A stretch of DNA of 64,000 nt, from positions 18,846,444 through 18,910,443 of the forward strand of contig OX352765.1 in assembly GCA_947095585.1 (NCBI GenBank). Reading direction: 5' to 3'. Made by a program: the position numbers and the translations under genes. Under the pieces are notes generated by a model. It saw only the letters and a list, made by a program, of their open reading frames with translations. It ran no database searches and was not told the origin of the DNA. This document shows positions 55,700-64,000 of the stretch, one piece after another; position 1 is the stretch's first letter, and each line of letters starts with the position of its first letter. The stretch comes from Nephrocerus scutellatus (Eukaryota > Arthropoda > Insecta > Diptera > Pipunculidae).

Positions 55700-58689
55700 T
55701 GATGATTTGTCAGTGTATACTGATAATAAATGACAAACAATTAGCGTAGTATGACAGCTTGTTTGACAGTTAACCCTTCTGTAAGTTCTATCTAAGCAAA
55801 AGAAAAAACACACTTAAGAAGCTTTTTTGCCATTTATTACGGCCGCCACTGTAAAGCTGATATTATGCCTGTATCTGCTTCAAGTTGTGCTGGAATAAAT
55901 AATAAGCAATTCGTGTAACTCATCATTTTAAAATGTCACTCACATTTAACAGCTTCTTCTTCTTCTGTAAGCATAGTCATTGGGTGGGTGGGTAGGTGGG
56001 TGATTGTTTGGTTGATCGGTGAAGGTGTCTTTAACCTCCAGACCAGATAAAAGTTGGCAGCACCAGTTGCATAATCGGAACCTCTTGAGAGGAATTCACG
56101 AGATCATCTTCTTGTTTCGCATTTATGCAGTGATGTGGGTGCATTCGAAATTAAATATTTGAATACCAATGCGCGCACACACACTCACACATAGATATAA
56201 TCTAGCTGTCAGGTTCGGCCTTTTGACAAATTACCATCTTGATGCACCCTTGACATTAACACTGCACTTTTGGCTGGCAGGTTTGCTGGCTGGCAAGTAG
56301 AAAGCTTTCTCTTGTATCTGTCTGGCACTTCTTTTGCGCGATCTTTGCGAGAGTTTTGTTTGTTTGTGATTTTGATTTTTTGTTGCGATTGTCTGTTGCA
56401 CTTTTCCCAACTTGAATCTCTGAATCTAATCCCAAATGCAAAACGATACGAGCAAAGATGGGCAAATACCAATTGTGCACGCGAGCGATAGCACAAGGGT
56501 AGCTGCTCGACAAGGTGACTCTCTGTCTGCTCGTCTTGCTTGCTTGTCAGTTCCCAATCACAAACGACCTCTATGCACTTGCTATTCGCTTGGCCATGTT
56601 ACAGCACATTTCGCTCGCATATGTGCCCGCCAATGACTCCAAAAGGAATGGAAAGGAGAAAAGTGAAAATGATTCCACTGCACTAATCGATTAGTCGTCA
56701 GCAGGAAATCGAAAACTAATGCCGGGGCTTCCTTACTGCCATCTACGAGTATGGGTATAAGGTACCATCTCACCAAAGAAGTGCATCATCATCTATCAAT
56801 AACAACGGTAAAGACCGCTTGCCTGATGGCGATCACTGATCTCGATGATGGCCATCAATTGCACAACAACTCTTCAACCTCGCTGAAGGCTATATTCGCG
56901 TACTGGTTGGTTTGTAGATTCCCTTTTGGAAGCGTCGTGTCGTTTATCTCAACTGGCAGCAAAATGGCCAGTTTGAACTGTGCACCGGTGAATTTGACGC
57001 TGGTAGCAAATCACGTCTGCCATGGCAATCGCTGAATCGTTTTCCAGTTCGATTGCTATTTTGGCAGCAGAAGAATGATGATGAGGATGAAGATGATGAG
57101 GTGATGGCTGAGGCACTTGCTCCTGCTGTTGATGATGATAGTACTTGTACCTTCTAGAGACTTTTACTTTTGTTTTAACTTTCCGTTTCATTATGAGATG
57201 CTGTTTGTGGATACCAAATGTGGTGGACACGACCAACACACTTCCACAGGACACTTTGGCTATTTATTGATAAATCATAACTTGTCAATGTGCGCGGAAC
57301 GTGTGCAGGTGTCGCTGCTCCTTTCATCCACACCCCCCCCCCAACCTCATCAACCGACCGTCAAACCCAATAAATTTAGATATAAATTACAACAAACTTG
57401 TCGGCTTTTAGATTCAAAATGAAATATCATCTGACACGCCACCGCGAAGCGCCGCTCATCACACTTGGCCAATTGCACATACATGGTGGAGGATGGTGGG
57501 ACCGATTGAACCGACGGATAATTGCGGGTTGTTACGGGTCATTGGAAACGAAGACTAATCCTCCGGCTACATACGCTACTACCAAAAAAAATTTCTAACA
57601 ATTTAATTCCAATGGTATGGTGTCTTGGCCCAATCCAATCCGCCAGAAGAGGAGGTGTATGAATTTGTGATACAAGCGAGCCGCTGGTGTTAAAGGGTAT
57701 CACAATGTATGTACATTTTCTTTGGGAGAAAGTTCCATTTGACCAAGCCAACAATTGGCGCAATTTATTGCCGATTAATGATCCATTGATATTGGGATTT
57801 GAGAGTTTTATGCCCGCTCGGAGCATCGGATCGGATTGTTGTTGATACTAATGGGAATGGCATTTTAGGAGGCTTTGCAAATAATTTCAAATTAAATTGC
57901 TATTGACATATAATTCTGCCCTTAGGCTGTGTTGTTGCTTGTTGCTCAAATTAGTTTAATTGCATCCATCTATCAGTCAAGAAACATGGCAGTTGTGAGA
58001 TAATTGCAATTTGCAAGATCGTGATTGATGGGGAGGATAAGTGCATTGGAAGCAGTTGTTTTTGTTGTTGGCAAATAGCGTAATTCTTTTGTTCTCGAAG
58101 GTGGAATGGCAAATTACACTCGGGTAAGTAAGTAGGTCAGCATTGTTAAGTGGGTCGCCGGCGGCCTAACTTAAATGTCAAATTGGCTCTTAAATATTTC
58201 TCATTTGTTGGTTGTATCTATTACTGTATTTGTTAGAGCTGGAGAGAGTATTGAGTTGAATTGTTGTACATCTTTGTGAAATTCAAACTAACGCTTAGCA
58301 GTGGATAGAGACTGGATCACGCTTTAAAAATTGGTAATTAACTTTTTTTTAATTAGACATCTTTTAATTCGAAGCTAGCAATTGGACTGGACGACTTATA
58401 GACAGTCTTGATATACAAACTGTATGCTTTGAAGTTGTGTAAAGAATGTAAGTGTGAACATCAACACGCTACACTACATCGAGCCGCTACTTTTTACTTA
58501 ACAATCGATGATACGATAAAGTCTTATCCCCCAAAGAGAACATCTTATAAGCTTTTACTTACCACTTGTCAAAGACTGTATTTTTGAGCTTCGTACCGCG
58601 TTTGTGTCATTATGAAAGAATTTCAGTCGCCTACTTACTTGCTGCTGCTTTCCTGTAAGCCCTGTTAACAACTCCTCTTCATCAAACGC
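55700..58689. other. No gene recognised; possible 45-nt microexon only
   Basis: Unique-looking DNA. It includes TGGGTGGGTGGG (about 55980), GAT-rich stretches near 57070-57140 and a C9 run (57345). At 58079-58123 a 45-nt segment lies between AAATAG and GTAAGTAAG, and two of its three frames are open. That is compatible with, but far from proof of, a microexon. Overlapping open frames on both strands near 56200-57250 show no recognisable domain. Confidence 0.4.
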
Positions 58690-59110
58690 GGTTATCGAAA
58701 TGTCGAACAAGCTTGTTCCATATACAATATATCTTCTCAGTTGCTTGAGTATCTACAGCTCTTTTCTAAGGTTGCTTTGGGCGGCCACCGATTCTACCAT
58801 TATGAGTAAGCGGATTCCACTTAAGTGTCATCACTTTTTCGTAAGATGTGACCGAACCACTTCCAGTTCCTCAACTTTATAAATTTGTCAGCTGAAAATT
58901 TACTAGTTTAACGCATAAGATTGGATATTGTGACAGGGCGAAAGATTTTCAGGACCTTGGGCAGACATCGGTTGAGGGAGACTTTTTGTAATCTACCATG
59001 TCATACATCCGTTCCAACAACACTGACATGACATTCGAGTTAAACACCTTTAGCTTTGTTTTGATTGGTTTCGCCATATTGTAGAAAGCATGCCGGGGAA
59101 GGCTTTGGCA
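58690..59110 (-). pseudogene. LINE ORF2 C-terminal region (RTE/CRE-like)
   Basis: Minus-strand words in order: KTKLKVFNSNVMSVLLERMY (about 59070-59010), corresponding to the usual LxxFNSxVxSVLLYG segment; then NWKWFGHILRKSDDT in shifting frames (about 58875-58830); then GRIGGRPKQP (about 58795-58765). The RKWKWxGHxLRK...GxRxRGRP pattern is conserved at the C terminus of these LINE ORF2s. Many stops are present. 59110-59460, just upstream, is probably related but not readable. Confidence 0.6.
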
Positions 59111-59519
59111 TTGTTAGTTCGGCAATAAGCCGCATAAGCCGCGATTATAATACCAAGTTATGAAAAGTTGTGGACGTTCTCTATGGTATGATCTACGGCG
59201 TAAATTGGGACTTGCTGGTTTGCAGATAGACTGATGGTTTTTTTTTAAAGGCCTATTGATCTTCAAGACTACACTACGCTCAAGAGCTTGCACTATTTGC
59301 GATAACTCTAAGAGTCGATGTAACCGCAGATTCAAACAGCATCGACATAGTCAATATTTTTGAGAAAGCCTTGTTATAGTCCACATGATTCCAACGGTTG
59401 TATCGCGGAAGGTTGCATTTAGCACGATGCTTATCACAAAGAGAAAAAGTAGCAGTGAAAGGATGCAGTCTTGCCGGCTTTAAATTAAAAATTGGTCTGA
59501 CAGTTTTCAACCTCTTGGA

Positions 59520-59635
59520 GTTTATCCCAAAAATAGTTAATCAACATGGTCCGGTAGCCATTTCCATTGATCAAGACTGCGTTGGTAGGATCTGGAGAAG
59601 AAATAAGGGGGCAATGACCATTTCAGCATGAAACC
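59520..59635 (-). mobile_element. Transposase fragment (Tc1/mariner superfamily)
   Basis: The minus strand reads AVLINGNGYRTMLINYFWDK then LQEVE, matching VTVNGERYRTMLTDFFWxKLEE. This is the stretch just before the WFQQDGA catalytic block in the family seen at 27112-27845. Only about 27 residues are recognisable. Confidence 0.6.
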
Positions 59636-59761
59636 GATACCAAACAGTCAACAGTTTTGTGCGCTTATTGGCTTCAGGTGGCTGACATGAGCCAGACATA
59701 AGTTTCACCGCATGATAAGCTCACATCACATCACATGATAAAAAAAATTGGATAATTTGTA

Positions 59762-60050
59762 AGGGTTGTTGAAGTATGCAGCAATGCTTGATGTATTATT
59801 CTATGACTTCTGCAGAAGCTGCATGGACGAGGAGGAAGGAGAGACTATTCTTCACCGTCTCTTCACTTGCGCAGATCAAACAATGACCTCAATGATTTGT
59901 CATATACTGACATTAGAAGTCGTCTACGTCGCATTCGAAGCTGCAATTGGCTAAGCGAGGAGGGTGAAAACTCTGTTCGATCCATATGGTATCTCAATGA
60001 ACCATCACTTGTCTAAGTTGGTCGGTAACCTGCAGACAGCTACCACAACC
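59762..60050 (+). mobile_element. RNase H-type LINE 3' end
   Basis: FCRSCMDEEEGETILHRLF then TC gives the CxxC...H....C tail motif also found at 11281-11577. After a frameshift, SRLRRIRSCNWLSE-like words precede the stop. CTCAATGAACCATCACTTGT, CTAAGTTGGTCGG and CACAACCTAC form the 3' UTR. It is 5'-truncated and inactive. Confidence 0.82.
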
Positions 60051-60059
60051 TACTTTATT

Positions 60060-62300
60060 GAAACCGGAATATTACTAACCACTCTCCTGAACCCAGATCA
60101 ACTTAGTTTTGAATCAGGAAGAACTTTCATTTGCATTACACTTGAAAAGGAAACGTTTGCATTTTCTGTTGTAAGTTTTCTTTGGTATAATTAACCCGTG
60201 CTCCGCACTGACTGATTGTTTAAATCTCCTTTTATTTTTATTTGGCCAATAGAAAGTAGTTTGGGATACAGCTCTGATTCGATAAAAATATCTTGGGGTT
60301 AATTAAAGTCTTTGTCTGCTTTTTGGGAATTTCCCACTGGATGGTGTGTCGATGAAGACAACAGCCAGTTGTAATTATCATAATTTGTGGTTGTTTACGA
60401 ACAATTAGTTGCCTGAAGACAATGAGTAGAAAAAAAATCCAACAATAGTGAAATTTTCGTGTCCGCGATTCCGTTCAATTTAAGTTTCAAGCTCTAAATT
60501 GCTCCAGTATGTTAAAGAAATAATCCCGGATTTGTTTCAGTCACTTCCGTCACCGACCACAGACCTAGTTTTTTTGCCACAGCGCAACACCCATCCTTTC
60601 TAATCGCATTCCCTCCACCAGCCGTGCTCCAAACCACCTCTCGCTCTCATTGTCAGCTCACATCATAACCGAGACTTGAATACTCAAGTTAAGCTCATAT
60701 TAGTTTGCTAATCGCACGAGCGCGTTAATTAAAAATCAACAACAACGGCAACAGCAACAGCAACATTTATTATTGCCAGGAACACTAAGAAAAGTGGGAA
60801 AACAGAAACCACAACGAACATTAACCCTGTGCTGCATGTGTGAGTGTGCGACGGCTGGCTGTACGTGCGAAATATCAATGCAACGGAAAAACGATTTTCT
60901 CCTAAATCTCATCTTGATTGGCATCGTCATTCGTACGCCAACAACCACAACAAAAGCAACAATTTATTCTTACCGCCCCGCATTTGATTCGTCGTTTAAT
61001 TAAAAGATCATCGAGCGACGATAATGATGGTGATCATGATAATGATGATTACAATGATGATGATGTTTATGATGATGATGATGTTTATGATGATGACGTT
61101 TATGATGATGATGATGATAAAGATGGCGATGGCGATGCAAGACGTTGTCCACGCTGACGAAGACGTTGTCGAGCCAATGACTAAGTCAAAATTTTGTTCC
61201 GTGTCTAGCGGGGCTTCTCCACAGAATCGAGTGACGCTTCTTTCTGCTCGACAGGGAGGACCCAAACTAATCACGTCAGAAATCTATAAGTCTGTCATTA
61301 TGTCGTTATGAATAATTTGCATAAATGCATTGTTGTTGTCCTACTTTCTCATATTTTTGCAGCCGTGCCGCTCTCCATCCGATATCTCGTTTGTTAATAA
61401 ATTACAAGCGGCGATTGAAAGAAATTAAGTGCGGAGGCGGACGTTCGATATTTGTGCGGTCAAAGGAAAGGACAGACAGTATGCGATGTGTGTGTGTCCG
61501 TCGTAAGGGAGGAGGTGGGGGAAGACATCTCGCCAAAGCATCGCGCATCGCGTTTTCTAATTTCTTTCCGCCATTTCAGCAGCTGTCTGTCAAAGAGAAT
61601 TCCTTTTGCCATGTACAAGACCGAGCCGTCCGCCGGTCTGTCCGCCCGTCCGCCCATCATGTGAACGATCAGTTTTTCACTGCAACAATAATAATAATCA
61701 CTTCTGATTGATATTGGAAATGAAAACCCGGAAAATGTGCATTCGATGGGAAAATGGGAGTTGTGAATTTGTTTTTTCGCCATCGTGTTGCGGCTGACTG
61801 ATTGACATCTCCACAAACGAACAACGAGCGTGTGTTTGCGGTGGAAGAAGCAGTTCCGCATCTTCCCTGGCGACGGAACGATTGACAGAGCCGGCACGAA
61901 CAGTAAGCAGAAGGTAGGCATGACATGGTATCGGCATCTGGAATGACATATGAGACGGAATACGGTGCGGATGAGTGTTGTGAGCGGTTTTAGCGGCTTG
62001 TTCAGTTGTTTGCTTACATTTCATATAGGTGAGCTCATATTGATGATGAGCCGATGACCAATAGGGGGACTATCTTAAAATCTGGGAAAAAATAATTTTT
62101 ATAAAAGCTATTTCCCTGATTAATTACAAAATATGACAGAGTTCTGCTTAAAAAACCTCTCAAGAACTCCCCACAAGACCCCCTTTTTTTGTTATTGTAG
62201 GTGGGGGGCTGTAAAGCCCTTTGTACTGCGACATTGAGGTCTATTATGCATTCCAGATGTTTTACCACAGGATGTGATTGCTCAGTTCCTTCGTAAGCGT
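60060..62300. other. No gene recognised; (GAT)n at 61020-61135
   Basis: Unique-looking DNA with AACAACAACGGCAACAGCAA (about 60738-60757) and a long imperfect GAT/TGATGATGAT tract (61020-61135) that generates Met- and Asp-rich frames. 61325-61920 contains overlapping open frames on both strands (up to 153 aa), none recognisable. At 62145-62192 a short AAGACCCCC-like stretch resembles the dispersed minisatellite. Confidence 0.45.
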
Positions 62301-62309
62301 CACCGCATC

Positions 62310-63000
62310 ATCCAATTCGATTGGTTTGGCATTTGGCTAGAGAACTGTATGAGCCTTAAAATGTTTTATTCTCTTCCGGGTGAGGGCTGCACATATGAAA
62401 AGTATGTCCTCTGATGTTTCCTTTGCCTCGTTACAAAATCGGTAGCGACCCGATTGGGATTTACCCATTTTCAAGAGATGGCCTTGGAGTGTCAAGTACC
62501 CGACTAGTGTTCATAGTGTATGGCGTTCCAGTTTGAGAGCCCTGTCCATATGACTTATGTTGTATTTGAGACGCTTTTTGGCCTGTCTCATCCCAGTCGA
62601 TGACACCCATTCCGCTTCGATGGCAGTATTTTCCCATTCTTTAACTCGGTTTTTTATATGGCTTTTGGAATAGGCAATGCGGGGCTCGGGGCCAGTGAAG
62701 GCTCTTTCTTTTGATACATTCTCGTGCGCAGACTTCTATTGATATGGTTTCCCCATAAAATACTTTTGGAGATCTGCCTAGGGGTATTCGTATTTTGGTT
62801 CTGGGTCCGAAAACCCCTGCTCCGGTTCCTGCGTTTGTTTTTGATCCGTCTGTGTACCAGATGGATGCATGGTGTGGAAGGGTACTTATAATAATTCCAT
62901 TTTGATTTCGTTCGGGTATTCTTATCGAGAAATTCCTTTGGAAATTAGTTGTTTTTGTCATTAAGTCTGATGGGTGGACAGTTTCCATTTTCCAATTTTA
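62310..63000 (-). pseudogene. RNase H-type LINE ORF2, internally deleted
   Basis: The minus-strand frame 62988-62641 contains SIWYTDGSKTNAGTGAGVFG (RNase H first catalytic Asp) and FYGETISIEVCAREC (catalytic Glu region). The central RNase H part is then missing, and sequence jumps to RVKEWENTAIEAEWVSSTGM, RQAKKRLKYNISHMDRALKL, GRYRFCNEAKETSEDILFIC (CxxC-like, H lost) and AALTRKRIKHF (about 62640-62350). This is an I/R1/LOA-group element, possibly related to the short tails elsewhere in the window. Confidence 0.82.
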
Positions 63001-63149
63001 TGTTGGTTATGATGTTGGTGTGTCCAGGTCTTTTTAATTTAAGTTGATTGAGAAGTTTTGGTTTGAAGGCTGTTGCTCAAGCCTCGCTTTTGATATGTAT
63101 ATGTAGGGGTGGGATCCCCAGCTACCGTTGGGCAGGTCTTTACTGCACC

Positions 63150-63440
63150 ATGAAAACTCTTCTCAAGACCCCCAATGCACCCCAGCCCCCTCAAAACCCT
63201 CTTAAGAACACCCATTTTTACTCGCATCAAAACCTCACGTAAAACTTCCTCATTAAGATCCTAAAACCCTCTTCAAGATCCCTCCTACAAAAGACCACCA
63301 AAGATCCACCAAACAAAGATCTACAAATGCTCTCAAGATTCCCTTTAACATCCCAAAGTCTAAAACCATTCGTCAACCCGCCTGAAACATTCCCTCTCCC
63401 TTATCACTACCTTAAGACTTCTAATGTCAACCCCAATACC
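63150..63440 (-). repeat. AAGACCCC/ACCCTCTTAAG-type degenerate minisatellite
   Basis: CTTCTCAAGACCCCCAATGC, CAAAACCCTCTTAAGAACAC and CAAAAGACCACCAAAGATCC resemble units of 25080-26245 in the same orientation. It is more degenerate and grades into unclassified C-rich sequence by about 63600. Confidence 0.6.
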
Positions 63441-63763
63441 CCAGCCATCCAATGACTAATAGTATCTACTATCAAACGCAGTTTGAATCTCAAACAAAAA
63501 ATTGCTGCCCGTCCCCTTCCCGACCGATTAACACCACCCAACCGCCAACCCCCTGGAAACACGCACCCCAACCTTCATCGACACGTCCAAAAGTTTCACC
63601 TACATCACATGAACGGTGGTCGACTAAATCGCGAACAGACATGCAGGCAATGTGTAATTTTTATATATTAATATTCTAATGCGCCTAAACCGATGCAATG
63701 GTTTCCGTAGGAGTAATTCATACTAAGGCATTGATATTTTCGTAATAAATCTAAATATCTACT

Positions 63764-64000
63764 CTATAAGTATTGATATAAAGAAATTTAATGATTATTG
63801 CAATATCTAACCTTTAAAGTATACAATAAAATTATTAATTGTTTGCATATTCAACCCTTAAAGTATTAAACGGAATTAATGGATTGTTGCAATATTTAAC
63901 CCTAAAAATATTCAATAAAATTTATTTATTGTTGGAATATTAAGCCCTAAAAGTATACAACGAAATCGATAGATTTTTGCAATATTTAACCCTCAAAGTA
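63764..64000 (+). repeat. 45-bp AT-rich minisatellite, runs off the window
   Basis: At least five copies with the core TTGCAATATTTAACCCTNAAAGTAT (degenerate) followed by ACAACGAAATN-like AT-rich sequence. The AACC(C/T) landmark is at about 63809, 63853, 63898, 63942 and 63988, spacing 44-46 bp. The array continues past the right edge, so its length is unknown. Confidence 0.85.

Noticed and set aside
1..64000. LTR retrotransposon or endogenous virus
   Set aside because: No long direct terminal repeats, primer-binding site, protease/integrase motifs or envelope-like frame were seen. The reverse transcriptases read here fit non-LTR types.

Overview
This window looks like non-coding DNA from an insect nuclear genome, most likely a fly. 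I infer this from three things: decayed LINE, Tc1/mariner and tRNA-derived SINE copies of types common in insects; an AT-rich background with CAA, CAG, GAT and CA simple repeats; and an intronic recursive-splice motif of the kind described in Drosophila. I recognise no intact host protein-coding exon, no rRNA gene and no functional tRNA gene. The long open frames are by-products of short tandem repeats whose units lack stop codons, or are relics of transposons.

Layout, left to right. 0.8-1.5 kb: CT-rich tract. 1.58-1.87 kb: a MITE with inverted ends. 3.1-6.7 kb: a dispersed repeat, a degenerate GGTCTTTTGGGG minisatellite, and a 2.6 kb TTTG/TTTGG array with no adenine on the + strand. 10.2-12.1 kb: a tRNA-derived SINE and an 88-bp satellite interrupted by two LINE tails. 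13.9-16.6 kb: an RTE-like LINE fragment fused to a Tc1-like transposase fragment, then a CR1/Jockey-like reverse transcriptase (RT). 20.1-21.8 kb: a satellite with a 463-bp higher-order unit. 22-26.7 kb: a second SINE, LINE tails, a 427-bp duplication and an AAGACCCC-type minisatellite. 27.1-27.85 kb: a Tc1/mariner-superfamily transposase relic. 28.16-28.2 kb: a strong candidate recursive splice site, followed by a single-copy stretch with ATGCGCAT and CACATGTG palindromes. 29.9-31.1 kb: a ~207-bp satellite. 32.1-34.5 kb: two GATA hexamer arrays either side of a LINE.

37-49 kb holds several LINE relics on both strands. One carries a nested SINE; another keeps both endonuclease and RT blocks. 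50.4 kb has a 47-bp minisatellite whose unit reads like an RT motif. 52.9-63 kb holds transposase, RTE-like and RNase H-LINE remnants among apparently unique DNA. The right edge runs into a 45-bp minisatellite.

Together, the absence of genes, the heavy nested repeat load and the recursive splice motif suggest the inside of a very long + strand intron, or a large intergenic interval. No gene set acts as a pathway here. Coordinates of degraded elements are approximate, usually to within tens of bases, because the calls come from reading translated motifs by eye.
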